From positions 1 to 64,000 of the forward strand of contig CAJJAG010000001.1 of NCBI GenBank assembly GCA_905182135.1: DNA of 64,000 nt, given 5' to 3'. The notes below the pieces were generated by a model, which saw only the letters and a program-made list of their open reading frames with translations, was not told the origin of the DNA and made no database searches. This document shows, one piece after another, positions 18,276 through 27,885 of this stretch. Every line of letters starts with the position of its first letter. Within the stretch, counting starts at the first letter, position 1. Both the position numbers and the translations under genes were made by a program. Source of the DNA: an uncultured Acidimicrobiaceae bacterium (GTDB lineage: Bacteria; Actinomycetota; Acidimicrobiia; Acidimicrobiales; UBA10347).

Positions 18276-18310
18276 AGCTCTATCTTGGCTTATTGGTGAG
18301 ACACTTTTGC

Positions 18311-18354
18311 CGACCTTCAGTACGCCGACCTTCAGTACGCCGACCTTCAGTACA
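18311..18354. repeat. 15-bp tandem repeat, three copies, spanning the aldolase stop codon
   Basis: Unit CGACCTTCAGTACGC occurs at 18311-18325 and 18326-18340, with a 14-bp third copy at 18341-18354 that contains the aldolase stop (TGA at 18347-18349 on the minus strand). Because the period is 15, the minus-strand frame meets TGA again at 18332 and 18317, giving three in-frame stops. Confidence 0.9.
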
Positions 18355-19123
18355 TAGAGTTGGAGCCCTCAGCGCCTTCGCCTCGGGCTCGGGCCAGTTC
18401 TACCTGGACGCCTACGTTCATAGCGACATTGTCAGCTGTCACGGTGATCATCCGAAAACCCTGTTCGAGTCGCAATGGGGTGAGTGTGCCCGAGGAATGG
18501 ATGCCAGGCACGACGCCCGCGTTCTGGCATGCGGCCACGATGGTGTGCAGCGCATCGGTGAACTCGGCGACGTCATCGTTGTTACCGGGCTTCAGACCCA
18601 AGCTGATCGACAAGTCGGCTGGCCCGACGTAGACCGCATCGACACCTGGGGTGTTCACAATCGCTTCGACATTGTTAAGGGCTTCTACCGTCTCGACCAT
18701 GACAATCGTGGCGATCTGCTCAGACGACACGGTGAAGTAGTCATCAAGTCGCGGTGCAGCGCCGCTGGGTCCCCAGCTACGAGCACCAAGTGGCGGATAC
18801 CGACAAGCATCAACCGCAGCCTGAGCTTCTTCGGCACTATTGACCATCGGCACGATGACACCTTGGGCGCCAGCGTCGAGCAGCTTGCCGATGATGCCCG
18901 GTTCGTTCCACGGGGCTCGGGCGATGGGATTGCTTCCACCAACCAGAATTCCCTGGATCATCGAGACGCTGGCTTGATAATCGATCAGCCCGTGCTGGTT
19001 GTCGCAGCACACGTACTGAACACCCGAACGCGCAAGCGATTCAGCAGCCATCGAACTCGGCAAACCAGCCCACAGCCCAAGGGTTGTTTCGCCAGCACGC
19101 CACAAGTCACGTAGAGAATCCAT
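18347..19123 (-). CDS. HpcH/HpaI-family aldolase
   Basis: A 258-residue class II (metal-dependent) aldolase that cleaves or forms 2-keto-3-deoxy-type acids with pyruvate or a similar donor. Visible family marks are D-N-Q-H-G-L-I-D near residue 42, the metal-ligand glutamate in V-M-V-E-T-V-E-A (about 140) and Y-V-G-P-A-D-L-S (about 165), which supplies the second metal ligand. The usual F-D-x-E/Q-H-G is C-D-N-Q-H-G here. It follows the 2-hydroxyacid dehydrogenase gene by 72 bp. A joint role in hydroxy/keto acid breakdown is my inference. Confidence 0.92.
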   Translation of the reverse strand: MDSLRDLWRAGETTLGLWAGLPSSMAAESLARSGVQYVCCDNQHGLIDYQASVSMIQGILVGGSNPIARAPWNEPGIIGKLLDAGAQGVIVPMVNSAEEAQAAVDACRYPPLGARSWGPSGAAPRLDDYFTVSSEQIATIVMVETVEALNNVEAIVNTPGVDAVYVGPADLSISLGLKPGNNDDVAEFTDALHTIVAACQNAGVVPGIHSSGTLTPLRLEQGFRMITVTADNVAMNVGVQVELARARGEGAEGSNSMY

Positions 19124-19195
19124 GACCCTGGTTTAGCACCTGAAGCCTCTGAGACCCGTTTAAGCGCAGCCCGGTGGACACACGGCAAGGTCAGC

Positions 19196-20119
19196 TCAAG
19201 CAGGATTAACGACCGATGCAGGCCGACCATCGAGCACAGCCAGTGCATTTTCAAAGGCGTGTTCGTAGAGACGCCGCCGCCCAACAGCCGTCGAAGACGC
19301 AATATGGGGCGTAACAATCACGTCGTCTCGACCTAGCAGCGGGTGGCCGACGGGCAACGGTTCAGGGTCGGTCACGTCAAGGCCAGCACCGGCCAGTTGA
19401 CCAGCATCTAGGGCTCGTAACAATGCATCATGATCTATTAGCGGACCACGAGCGCAGTTGATCAAATACGCACCCGGGCGCATTGCAGCAAGACTCCCAT
19501 CATTCACCAAGTGGCGGGTCTCAGGTGTTGACGGTACGTGCAGCGAAAGCACATGCGCCTGCGCAATGACCTCATCCAGCAGCGCAAGCCTCACGCCCAG
19601 TACTGGAGACACGTCCAAGAATGGGTCACAGGCGATTACTTGCATGCCCAAGGCCTGACCCACAACGGCCACGCGACGAGCAATTCGACCCATCCCGACC
19701 AGACCCAGTGTCGCTCCATCGAGTTCAAGCGACGTCGCAGTTCCTGGCCCGGCGAGACCCTCGAGCGCTCGCTTCGTCTTTGACGGTAGTTCCTTGGTCA
19801 GTGCCAGCATGAGGGCAACCGTGTGCTCGGCGGTCGAAACCGTCGGTGAATCTGGTCCGTTGCAGACAACCACACCGGCAGCGCTTGCGGCACCGCAGTC
19901 GACGTTGTCGTAACCAATGCCTGCCCGCGAGACAACACGCAAGTTCGGGAAACGGGCGAACCGGTCTGCATCCCATAAGTCGTCAATGCCGATAACAGCC
20001 GCCGGAGCATCGCCGAGCGTCGCGTCGTCATGACCAATCAGATCAGCTCGCCCATCGAGATAGTCGAGGTCCGCCTGCTCGATGGGTCGGTCGATATGAA
20101 TGATGTGCCGGTTTGCCAT
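19196..20119 (-). CDS. D-isomer-specific 2-hydroxyacid dehydrogenase
   Basis: A 307-residue NAD(P)-dependent dehydrogenase related to phosphoglycerate dehydrogenase, glyoxylate reductase and D-lactate dehydrogenase. The Rossmann motif is G-L-V-G-M-G-R-I-A near 145. The catalytic residues are Arg in N-C-A-R-G-P-L-I-D, Glu in D-P-E-P-L, and His in T-P-H-I-A-S. No ACT or other regulatory domain follows, so it is not a long-form SerA. The substrate is undetermined. It sits between the FMN-binding and aldolase genes in one orientation. Confidence 0.92.
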   Translation of the reverse strand: MANRHIIHIDRPIEQADLDYLDGRADLIGHDDATLGDAPAAVIGIDDLWDADRFARFPNLRVVSRAGIGYDNVDCGAASAAGVVVCNGPDSPTVSTAEHTVALMLALTKELPSKTKRALEGLAGPGTATSLELDGATLGLVGMGRIARRVAVVGQALGMQVIACDPFLDVSPVLGVRLALLDEVIAQAHVLSLHVPSTPETRHLVNDGSLAAMRPGAYLINCARGPLIDHDALLRALDAGQLAGAGLDVTDPEPLPVGHPLLGRDDVIVTPHIASSTAVGRRRLYEHAFENALAVLDGRPASVVNPA

Positions 20120-20175
20120 ACCCGCAGGTTATGTGGCCGACCCGGGCCTAGAGGCAACGAAGACGAGCTCGCTTA

Positions 20176-20781
20176 TCAGCCGCGGGGAACTCGGTCAGCG
20201 GCGGCGTGGTCACCTGGTCCGCCTCGTTCCCGCAAGCGTTCGGCGGCAGCGTCACGATGCTCAGCATCAACATTCCCGCCGTACTTGAACTTGGCGCGCA
20301 CATCATCGAGCGTCATTCGCAAGCCCCGAATTGTGGCGAACCGTTTGAGGTGCACCATCGGATCTTGCAGCCCGCTATCGGGTTCGAGCTCAGATAGCTG
20401 GGTCCGCAAGATCGCAGCGATCTCGTCAGGCTCATCGGTCACTGTGACCGTACCGATCAGTTGCACGGCGCCGTAGTACGTCGTAGGCACACCCATTGAT
20501 GGGTCTTCGTCGCCGATCGCCTTCCACGCTCCGGGTATGTAGGCCCAGTCACCAGCCACGCTCAGCACTGCTTTCGCCGTCACTTCGAGCGCAGCGAACA
20601 CCGGATTCGATTTGGCGAGATGAAAGATGACCTGATCATCGAGCAAGACAAACTGGGTCGGGACCAAGACGGGCTGTCCGACGCTGTTCACCGCAAAATG
20701 GCCGAACCCCTGCTGGTGGACGAACGAACGCCATTGCGCCTCGTCTGAGGTTGCATCGGACGGACGAATCAGCATGGCCAA
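20176..20781 (-). CDS. PaiB-like FMN-binding protein
   Basis: A 201-residue protein of the FMN-binding split-barrel family called PaiB (FMN-binding negative transcriptional regulator). Recognisable segments are F-G-H-F-A-V-N, L-V-P-T-Q-F-V-L near residue 42, H-L-A-K-S-N-P near 55, and the V-P-T-T-Y-Y-G-A-V-Q segment near 99. PaiB of Bacillus represses degradative-enzyme genes, but many homologues are simply uncharacterised flavoproteins, so regulation is not claimed. It is the first gene of the minus-strand run to 16856. Confidence 0.88.
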   Translation of the reverse strand: MAMLIRPSDATSDEAQWRSFVHQQGFGHFAVNSVGQPVLVPTQFVLLDDQVIFHLAKSNPVFAALEVTAKAVLSVAGDWAYIPGAWKAIGDEDPSMGVPTTYYGAVQLIGTVTVTDEPDEIAAILRTQLSELEPDSGLQDPMVHLKRFATIRGLRMTLDDVRAKFKYGGNVDAEHRDAAAERLRERGGPGDHAAADRVPRG

Positions 20782-21443
20782 AGTCTACCGATCGTGCACC
20801 TCCCGTTTCAGAGCGCCATCTACATCGCTGCTACAGCAGTGCCAAATACAGCGAGCTCCGCGCCAACAAAAATGGAGGTCGGGTTCCTGCTTGGCGTCAA
20901 GATTGCTTCCTCGGCGCAGCTCAGTTGCAGCCTCGTAACATCAGTTGTAGCAATCACAGCGCAGTTGCGTGTCCCACGTGGTCGACCCGGGGGCCCCACC
21001 CGCACCTGTCGGGTGTGCCGCCACCTTGATCCTGTGGCGCGATTGTGACCGGACTTACATCTTCGGGCCGTCAACCCCACATCTACACCGGAACACTCAC
21101 CGAACCCCGCGACCAATCCCCTCGAGCTCCAACAATGTGGATTGTCTCGTAGACGTACGCGCCGAAACTTTGTATCTCCGCTGCCTCGTTCCCCGTCCAC
21201 GAACAGCGGTGCTGGGGCAACTGACTATCGGGCCCGTTGGAATCCCAGCGCCCAAATGTTCAGTGGTCACAGTGAAGGACGGAAGAAGCGAGCAGGCATA
21301 TGCCGCAGGAGCGTGAGCTATCACGGTTCCTACGATCTTGTCCGCCGCCACCACAAGCACCGCCGCCCAACCTCGCCGCACGCCTCCCTAAAGCGCCACG
21401 CTAGGAAATACATCGGCCGCCCGAGTGAAACTAAGGTCACACT
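20782..21443. other. Intergenic region upstream of the SDR gene
   Basis: 662 bp between the divergent PaiB-like and SDR genes. Several open frames of 80-126 codons cross it on both strands, but none shows a motif, a good ribosome site or neighbour-like composition. Short protein-like patches on the minus strand (for example around 20820-20960) might be a decayed gene, but I cannot identify one. No RNA gene is seen. Confidence 0.55.
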
Positions 21444-22193
21444 ATGGATCTTCGACTGGATGGCAAGACAGCACTCGTGACCGGGGGTTCCCGCGGTATC
21501 GGCAAGGCAATCGCCAAGGCCTTCGCCGATTCAGGCGCCGACGTCATGATTACGAGCCGCAAGGCCGAATCGTGCGAAGAAACAGCCAACGAAATCGGTT
21601 GCATCTGGGAAGCAGGCCATGTCGGTAATCCCGACGATGCCGAGCGCATCGTCGATGCGTGCATCGAACGCCTAGGCGGCGTCGACATCCTGGTCAACAA
21701 CGCCGGTACCGGGCCCTATAACGGTCCAGTCATCGATGCCGACCTGCCGCGTTGGAACAAAACGTTCGAAGTCAACCTGACCGCGCCACTCGTGTTCAGT
21801 CAGCTGTGCTGGCACAAACACATGAAACATAATGAAGGCGGCTCGATCATCAACATCAGCTCTGTTGGCGGCTTCGGCACCCATCCACACATTGGTGTGT
21901 ACGACATTTCTAAGGCTGCACTCATTCACCTGACCAAGCAGCTTGGCGCCGAACTCGGCCCTCAGGTCCGTGTGAACGCACTCTGTCCCGGCCTAGTCAA
22001 GACCGACCTGTCACGGTTTCTATGGGAAGGCGAAAAAGGCGACCAAGTCGCACAGATGTACCCACTCAAGCGCTTGGGCGAAGTCGAAGACATGGCCGCA
22101 GCGGCCGTTTGGTTAGCCGCCGACAGCGGCCGCTGGATTACCGGGCAAGCCATCGTGCTTGATGGTGGCGGCCAGGTGAAGTTCACCGAATAG
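21444..22193 (+). CDS. Short-chain dehydrogenase/reductase
   Basis: A 249-residue classical SDR. The cofactor motif is T-G-G-S-R-G-I-G at residues 13-20, followed by N-N-A-G near 88. The catalytic set is Ser in I-N-I-S-S-V-G-G, with Tyr and Lys in Y-D-I-S-K. The end (G-Q-A-I-V-L-D-G-G-G) is typical of 3-oxoacyl-ACP reductase-like and glucose-dehydrogenase-like SDRs. The substrate is unknown. AAGG lies about 7 nt before ATG 21444. The stop is TAG, and the DUF3445 gene follows in the same reading frame after 84 bp. Confidence 0.94.
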   Translation: MDLRLDGKTALVTGGSRGIGKAIAKAFADSGADVMITSRKAESCEETANEIGCIWEAGHVGNPDDAERIVDACIERLGGVDILVNNAGTGPYNGPVIDADLPRWNKTFEVNLTAPLVFSQLCWHKHMKHNEGGSIINISSVGGFGTHPHIGVYDISKAALIHLTKQLGAELGPQVRVNALCPGLVKTDLSRFLWEGEKGDQVAQMYPLKRLGEVEDMAAAAVWLAADSGRWITGQAIVLDGGGQVKFTE

Positions 22194-22277
22194 AGATCGT
22201 CAAGAGTCAGCCCCTTCACTCGTGTTAGGTACGGTCCCACTATCGCTGCCCAGAAGCATGTCGACTGGTTCGACGAG

Positions 22278-23054
22278 TTGGCGCTCGACCCTGAAGCACA
22301 TCCGGTTGCTATGGGCACGCGTGCACTTGGCGATCGGCCATGGCTCGTCGCCGACGAACGGCGCGACGCCGAGATAGCGCTTAAGGCCGACCTGCTTTCG
22401 ACGCGCCGCGACCAAGTGCTACACACAACCAAACACTCGATCGAGGCTGCGACGCAACTGGCTCACCTCGTCGGGGCTTCACTCGATCGCGAGCTGCATC
22501 CAGTCGAGCAAGCAGCCCGCTCAGTGCAAGAAGATCTGTGTTTGCTGCAACGGCGTTCGGCGGGTTGGTACCTGGATGCGAGCTGTCTGTGCTTCCCCAC
22601 TCGTTGGCATCTGCAGGACAAGGTGGGCCAACACATCGCGATGGTGCACGGCCCGGTTCGCGGCTACGACCCGCTGATTACCGGCAAGGTCGACCAAATG
22701 CTTGATCGACTCAACGACCGACCGGTCTGGCGCCGTAACTGGTTTCTGATGACCGACACGACCTTGTTCCAACCTGACCGGCCACCCACTGAAACACTCA
22801 TCAACAGCGATGCTGTGCTCGATAAAATTTTCGTACGAAGCGAACGCCAAACATTGCGGCGGGTCAGTGACGACTGGACCGTGTTCACCATTCGCGTGCA
22901 GCAAGAACGCCTTGCTGACCTGCTCACTACTAACGAACGACGCCGGTCTTTCGCCAATTGGGTCGCTTCTGTATCCGACGATTTTGGGGCTCGGCGCCAC
23001 CTAACAGCACCCCAACGCGCTCATCTTCTCGCCGGCTTGACGGAACCGTTCTAG
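22278..23054 (+). CDS. DUF3445 / heme-dependent oxidative N-demethylase-like protein
   Basis: A 258-residue protein resembling the DUF3445 family, some members of which are heme-dependent oxidative N-demethylases. Family-like segments are P-V-A-M-G-T-R-A-L near the N-terminus, C-F-P-T-R-W-x-L near 105, H-x-P-V-R-G-Y near 124 and R-R-N-W in the second half; in the family a histidine in this region binds heme. The start is TTG 22278, the only start codon between the SDR stop and the core domain, and it lacks a clear ribosome site. The frame is open back to the SDR TAG, so translation could be coupled to the SDR. Confidence 0.75.
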   Translation: MALDPEAHPVAMGTRALGDRPWLVADERRDAEIALKADLLSTRRDQVLHTTKHSIEAATQLAHLVGASLDRELHPVEQAARSVQEDLCLLQRRSAGWYLDASCLCFPTRWHLQDKVGQHIAMVHGPVRGYDPLITGKVDQMLDRLNDRPVWRRNWFLMTDTTLFQPDRPPTETLINSDAVLDKIFVRSERQTLRRVSDDWTVFTIRVQQERLADLLTTNERRRSFANWVASVSDDFGARRHLTAPQRAHLLAGLTEPF

Positions 23055-23100
23055 GCAGCGTGCACCTGGCGCAAACCTACGCCTTCTAGGCTTGTCCGCC

Positions 23101-25968
23101 ATGGCAGACGCAGCTCCCGACACAGCAGCACCCGAAACCCCAAGCTGGCGTTACAACGCCACGCTTGCGCAAGAAATCGAACTGCGCTGGCAAACAACCT
23201 GGGACGAGAATAAGACGTTCGAAACCCCGAACCCAGCCGGTCCGTTAGCGGACCCCGAAGCCTTAGCAGGCCGCGGCGAGAAGCTGTTCGTGCTCGACAT
23301 GTTCCCGTACCCATCAGGCAGTGGCCTACACGTGGGACACCCACTTGGCTTCATCGGCACTGATGTTTACAGCCGCTATCAACGCATGCTGGGACGCAAC
23401 GTCTGTTACACGATGGGTTTCGACGCGTTCGGCCTGCCCGCTGAACAACACGCCGTAGCAACCGGCGAGCATCCATCGATCAGTACTGACGCTGCTATTG
23501 CCAACATGCGTCGGCAGCTACATCGATTGGGCCTGAGTCATGACCGTCGCCGCAGCATCTCCACGACCGACCCCGAGTATTACCGCTGGACCCAATGGAT
23601 CTTCCGCGAAATTTTCGAGTCGTGGTATGACGACGACGCAGACAAAGCGCGCCCAATCGCCGACTTGGTAGCCCAGCTCGAGTCTGGCGAACGCGCCATC
23701 GACGGCGACCACGCTGGCGCTGTCTGGGCCGAACTCACCTCCGCTCAACAAGCCGAAATCGTCGACGGCCACCGCCTGGCTTATGTGTCCGACGCACCAG
23801 TGAACTGGTGCCCGGGGTTGGGCACCGTCGTGGCGAACGAAGAAGTAACCGCTGATAATCGCAGCGATCGCGGCAATTTCCCCGTCTTCAAACGCAACAT
23901 GCGCCAGTGGATGATGCGCATCACCAAGTACGCCGACCGTCTGATCGACGATCTCGAAGTGCTGGACTGGACCGATGCAATCAAGACCATGCAGCGAAAC
24001 TGGATCGGCCGTTCAGACGGCGCCGCCGTCGACTTCGCAAGCGAAGCTGGCCCAATCACGGTCTTCACCACTCGACCCGACACGCTGTTCGGCGCGACGT
24101 TCATGGTCCTTGCGCCTGAGCACCCCATGGTCGACGATCTGACCACCGCTAAGCAGACCGGCGCCGTTGCTGCGTACCGGAAAGCAGCAGCAGCCAAAAA
24201 CGACATCGACCGTCAAGACGACACCCGCGAGAAGACCGGCGTTGCCATCGGCGCTACTGCGACCAACCCGGTGACTGGCGAGCCGGTTCCCGTATGGATT
24301 GCCGACTATGTGCTGATGGGTTACGGAACCGGCGCCATCATGGCCGTGCCGTGCGGCGACCAACGAGATTTCGAATTTGCAGGTAAATTTGGCCTGCCGA
24401 TCCCCGCTATCCAGCAGCCGCCAGCGGCATGGTTCAACGAGCATGGCATCAATGCCTCACTCGATACCAGCACCTGGCCCATCGCCTATGTGGGCGACGC
24501 CCCATACGTACAGTCAGCAAATAGCTCACTCGACCTGAATGGCACTATCGATGTTGCATCGGGCATTGCTCAAACGAACGCATGGCTAGAAGCGAACAGC
24601 CATGGCCATGCCACCATCAACTACAAGCTTCGCGATTGGTTGTTCAGCCGCCAGCGTTACTGGGGTGAGCCGTTCCCAATCGTCTACGACACCGACGGCA
24701 ACCCGCACACCATCCCCGAAGACATGTTGCCGGTCTCGTTGCCCGAAACCGAGAGCTTCGCTCCCAACACCTTTGACCCCAACGATGCCAACACCGAACC
24801 CGAAAGCCCACTCGGACGGCTCACCGACTGGGTCAACGTCGAACTCGATATCGGCGACGGCCCCCAGATGTACAGGCGCGACACCAATGTCATGCCCCAG
24901 TGGGCTGGCTCATGCTGGTACGAAATGCGCTATTTGGATCCGACGAACAGCGAACGCTTCGTCGACCGCGAGGTCGAGGAGTACTGGATGGGCCCCCAAA
25001 CCAATCAACGTCCGGATCATCCCGGTGGTGTTGATCTCTACGTCGGTGGCGTCGAGCATGCAGTATTGCACCTGTTGTATGCCCGCTTCTGGCACAAGGT
25101 CTTGTTCGACCTGGGTCATGTCAGCTCAAAAGAGCCGTACGCCCGGCTCTATAACCAGGGCTACATCCTGGCTGACGCTTACAAGGACGAACGAGAGATA
25201 TACGTCGAAGCGAGCCAAGTCGAAAAGCACGACGATGCCAGCTTCACGTTCAATGGCGAACCCGTCTCCGTCGAGACTGGCAAGATGGGTAAGAGTAAGA
25301 AAAATTCGGTCTCTCCTGACGAAATGTACGACAGCTACGGCGCTGACACACTGCGTTTGTACGAGATGGCCATGGGCCCGCTCGATCAATCCCGGCCGTG
25401 GGAAACCCGCGACGTTGTAGGCATGTATCGCTTCCTGCAACGTCTGTGGCGCAATGTTGTGAACGAAGACACCGGTCAGGTTGCGATCAGCGATGACCCC
25501 GCCGATGAATCCACGATGCGCTCACTGCACAAGACGATCGATGCAGTTGGCACCGAGATGGCCAACCTGCGCTTTAACACCGCCATCGCCAAGCTGGTCG
25601 AACTGAACAATGAGGTCACCAAACTCGACGCAGCGCCACGCGAAATTATGGAGCCCATGGTCCTGATGTTGGCACCCCTGGCGCCTCATATCAGCGAAGA
25701 GATGTGGCAGTTGCTAGGCCATACCGAAACCGTGACTTACACGCCGTTCCCAACTGCGGACCCTGCCTTGCTCGTCGACGATCAGGTCGAATACCCAATC
25801 CAAGTCAACGGCAAAGTCCGAGGCCGCATCACGGTCGCAGCTGATGCCAACAACGAGACGATTCAAGCCGCGGCACTGGCCGAGGAAAACATCGTACGCA
25901 CACTCGATGGAGGCATCCCGAAAAAGGTCATCGTCGTACCTGGCCGAATGGTCAACATCGTCGCCTAA
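23101..25968 (+). CDS. leuS: Leucine--tRNA ligase
   Basis: Class I synthetase of 955 residues, of the long bacterial type with an inserted CP1 editing domain (about 290-500). The HIGH motif is [10 protein letters not shown] near residue 75. The KMSKS loop appears as K-M-G-K-S-K-K-N near 730, a common leuS variant. The editing domain keeps T-T-R-P-D-T-L-F-G and the G-T-G-A-I-M-A-V-P segment with its conserved aspartate downstream. The C-terminal anticodon-binding and flexible tail domains are complete. ATG 23101 is chosen over a TTG three codons upstream. A REP-like palindrome begins at the stop codon. Confidence 0.97.
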   Translation: MADAAPDTAAPETPSWRYNATLAQEIELRWQTTWDENKTFETPNPAGPLADPEALAGRGEKLFVLDMFPYPSGSGLHVGHPLGFIGTDVYSRYQRMLGRNVCYTMGFDAFGLPAEQHAVATGEHPSISTDAAIANMRRQLHRLGLSHDRRRSISTTDPEYYRWTQWIFREIFESWYDDDADKARPIADLVAQLESGERAIDGDHAGAVWAELTSAQQAEIVDGHRLAYVSDAPVNWCPGLGTVVANEEVTADNRSDRGNFPVFKRNMRQWMMRITKYADRLIDDLEVLDWTDAIKTMQRNWIGRSDGAAVDFASEAGPITVFTTRPDTLFGATFMVLAPEHPMVDDLTTAKQTGAVAAYRKAAAAKNDIDRQDDTREKTGVAIGATATNPVTGEPVPVWIADYVLMGYGTGAIMAVPCGDQRDFEFAGKFGLPIPAIQQPPAAWFNEHGINASLDTSTWPIAYVGDAPYVQSANSSLDLNGTIDVASGIAQTNAWLEANSHGHATINYKLRDWLFSRQRYWGEPFPIVYDTDGNPHTIPEDMLPVSLPETESFAPNTFDPNDANTEPESPLGRLTDWVNVELDIGDGPQMYRRDTNVMPQWAGSCWYEMRYLDPTNSERFVDREVEEYWMGPQTNQRPDHPGGVDLYVGGVEHAVLHLLYARFWHKVLFDLGHVSSKEPYARLYNQGYILADAYKDEREIYVEASQVEKHDDASFTFNGEPVSVETGKMGKSKKNSVSPDEMYDSYGADTLRLYEMAMGPLDQSRPWETRDVVGMYRFLQRLWRNVVNEDTGQVAISDDPADESTMRSLHKTIDAVGTEMANLRFNTAIAKLVELNNEVTKLDAAPREIMEPMVLMLAPLAPHISEEMWQLLGHTETVTYTPFPTADPALLVDDQVEYPIQVNGKVRGRITVAADANNETIQAAALAEENIVRTLDGGIPKKVIVVPGRMVNIVA

Positions 25969-26030
25969 CCACCTGTGTCTAACCATCTGTGTCTGACACA
26001 GATGGTTCGCAGATGGTTCAGATGGTTCGG
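25966..26030. repeat. REP-like palindrome cluster after leuS
   Basis: Two tandem 14-bp half-sites, TAACCACCTGTGTC (25966-25979, including the leuS stop codon) and TAACCATCTGTGTC (25980-25993), are followed by a single T and the inverted copy GACACAGATGGTT (25995-26007). The result is a 13-bp perfect stem. Two further AGATGGTT fragments follow (26011-26018, 26020-26027). The same half-site brackets the RAYT transposase gene 19 kb away. It lies between convergent genes, so it may also terminate transcription. Confidence 0.85.
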
Positions 26031-26032
26031 CG

Positions 26033-26848
26033 TTAGGCGAAGAGGTCAGTTTCGAGCTGGGTTGGCATCGCTTCGCCAGGTGCGACAGCGAGTAGCTCAA
26101 ACTCTTCCCACGGGTAAATATCGCCGAACGCTCCGTCGGGGATCGAGTAGAACCACCGATGATCATGCGATATCTGGGTTCGGTGTTCTCGCAGGGCACG
26201 GCGCGCTGTTAACGCATGTGTGCCGATAGCGATACGCGTCGTGAATTGTTCGCCGGGGATCTTTGTCAACGCCTTCTCGTACGGACTGTCGAGTTCGTTT
26301 TCGACCATCCAATCGTGCATGGCCTGGACTCTGCGGCGCGAGAAGAAACGACTGCCGTATAACTTCCGGGGTCCAGCTGCATGTTCCGCCTGTCGAGCGA
26401 AGGCTGCTGCGGAGATGTGATAACACCGCAAATGATCCGGGTGACTGGCGGCGTACTCGGGGTCATAGGTGACCACCACGTCAGGAAGTTCAGCCTCGAT
26501 CACACCAATCAGGCGGCCGATAATCGGCTCAACGGATTGGCTTGCAAACCCGCCAGCGATCTCAGAGTCGCTGCCAGAGTCCGGGTACCCCAACTCGTGT
26601 ACTGCATCGAATCCCATGATCGCGACGGCAGCGGCGAGTTCATCACTGCGAACAGCCGCCAATGGTCGGCCGCCCAGCAGGGCTGTATCGGTGACATCCC
26701 CTGCAGCACCGTCAGTGCAGGTGACCAGCACGGTCCGCACACCTTGCGAAGCCAGCCAGGCAGCTGTGCCGCCGCCCTTCGTTGTCTCATCATCAGGGTG
26801 GGCATGCACGAACATCACTGTGCGACCGGTTAGCTCAAGAGGACTCAC
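26033..26848 (-). CDS. mca: PIG-L family deacetylase, mycothiol S-conjugate amidase-like
   Basis: A 271-residue zinc hydrolase of the LmbE/PIG-L fold. The zinc motif is H-A-H-P-D-D-E near residue 15, and the third ligand lies in S-H-P-D-H near 140. The A-H-P-D-D-E-T-T-K-G-G-G segment and overall length match Mca, which cleaves mycothiol S-conjugates during detoxification, slightly better than MshB, which makes mycothiol; the two families are close. Either assignment implies mycothiol metabolism, hence an actinobacterium. It is convergent with leuS. Confidence 0.85.
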   Translation of the reverse strand: MSPLELTGRTVMFVHAHPDDETTKGGGTAAWLASQGVRTVLVTCTDGAAGDVTDTALLGGRPLAAVRSDELAAAVAIMGFDAVHELGYPDSGSDSEIAGGFASQSVEPIIGRLIGVIEAELPDVVVTYDPEYAASHPDHLRCYHISAAAFARQAEHAAGPRKLYGSRFFSRRRVQAMHDWMVENELDSPYEKALTKIPGEQFTTRIAIGTHALTARRALREHRTQISHDHRWFYSIPDGAFGDIYPWEEFELLAVAPGEAMPTQLETDLFA

Positions 26849-26912
26849 CGACTCACCGTAACAACTGCCAGTTTCGTGGTGAAGATTCGGTCTGACCCTC
26901 GATGTTGGACAG

Positions 26913-26932
26913 CCCGGTTATCGGGTCTTTTT
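26913..26932 (+). terminator. Terminator-like mini-hairpin with T-run
   Basis: CCCG (26913-26916) pairs with CGGG (26922-26925) around GTTAT, followed by TCTTTTT to 26932. The stem is only 4 bp. It lies between the divergent mca-like and hydrolase genes, where no plus-strand transcript is expected, so it may be fortuitous or end a short leader RNA. Confidence 0.3.
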
Positions 26933-27014
26933 ATTCAGGTACAAGCCGTTCTATGCAATGGGTTCCGTTCCACGATTCTGCCAACAGGTGAAACCGGCTA
27001 TAACCTCAACGACG

Positions 27015-27854
27015 ATGAACGGGCACACTCCGACCACCCATAACGTCGCTTCAACCCGTGAGGTCACGCTGGCCGTGCACCATTTTGGGGGGACTGGCCC
27101 AACGCTACTAATCAATCACGCGACTGGTTTTCACGCTCGTTGTTATCTGCCCATGATGTCGACCCTCACCCAGTATTTCGACGTGTGGGGCGCCGACTTT
27201 GGTGGCCATGGTGATTCAACGATGCCGGCCAACGGTGACTTCGCCTGGGACGGCTTTGCTGACGACATCCTGACAGTGGTCGACCACATCGGAGCGAGCT
27301 CGGTCCGAGCCTTTGGCCATTCGATGGGGGCAACCGCCACCCTCCTTGCAGCCAAGAAGCGGCCCAACGTGATCGAGGCCGCGTGGCTCTACGAACCGAT
27401 CGTCTTTCCGCCCGAGATCGTGCCTCGCAACGCAATCATGGCTGAAGCGGCAAGCAAGCGGCGGCGAGAATTCGCCTCGAAGCCAGAGGCACTCCACCGT
27501 TACGCCAGCCGCCCGCCTTTATCCATGATGCGGTCCGACGCGCTCGCTGCATACGTTGACCACGGCTTCCACGACACGGAGGCTGGCACGGTCACCTTGG
27601 CGTGTTCACCCGAGTCCGAGGCCGCCACGTTCAACAATGCAGGAATCAGCGTCGAGGACATCCGGGGATTGGACTTGCGAGTGACCATTGCTCACGGGCA
27701 ATCGACGACGGAACCGAGCCCTGCTGGATTCGCTGGACCGACCGCACGTGCGCTGCCCAATGGCAGCCTTGTGGTTTATGACGGGCTAGGACATTTCGGT
27801 CCGCTGCAAGATCCTGACCTCATTGCCCACGACATGGTCACATTCCTGACCTGA
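27015..27854 (+). CDS. Alpha/beta-fold hydrolase
   Basis: A 279-residue alpha/beta hydrolase. The nucleophile is Ser in G-H-S-M-G-A, about residue 100. The oxyanion region is N-H-A-T-G-F near 40, and the late histidine is in G-L-G-H-F-G-P. The acid is not certain. No cofactor domain or signal peptide is seen, and the substrate is unknown (esterase, lipase or C-C hydrolase are possible). ATG 27015 gives the usual family N-terminus; an earlier ATG at 26958 would add 19 residues without family character. A small C+G hairpin followed by a T-run (26913-26932) lies upstream. Confidence 0.85.
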   Translation: MNGHTPTTHNVASTREVTLAVHHFGGTGPTLLINHATGFHARCYLPMMSTLTQYFDVWGADFGGHGDSTMPANGDFAWDGFADDILTVVDHIGASSVRAFGHSMGATATLLAAKKRPNVIEAAWLYEPIVFPPEIVPRNAIMAEAASKRRREFASKPEALHRYASRPPLSMMRSDALAAYVDHGFHDTEAGTVTLACSPESEAATFNNAGISVEDIRGLDLRVTIAHGQSTTEPSPAGFAGPTARALPNGSLVVYDGLGHFGPLQDPDLIAHDMVTFLT

Positions 27855-27885
27855 CGTCAGAACTCGCCCAATAGCCTGCAATGTA

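Noticed and set aside
18311..18354. Three-copy repeat considered as a CRISPR seed.
   Set aside because: Units are adjacent with no spacers, only 15 bp long, and no cas gene is present in the window.
21097..21381. 95-codon minus-strand frame with a hydrophobic start, considered as an exported protein.
   Set aside because: No ribosome site, an arginine-rich random-looking second half, and no recognisable family.
22191..22278. SDR-DUF3445 gene fusion.
   Set aside because: A clear TAG ends the SDR after its normal C-terminus, and the two products are complete separate domains.
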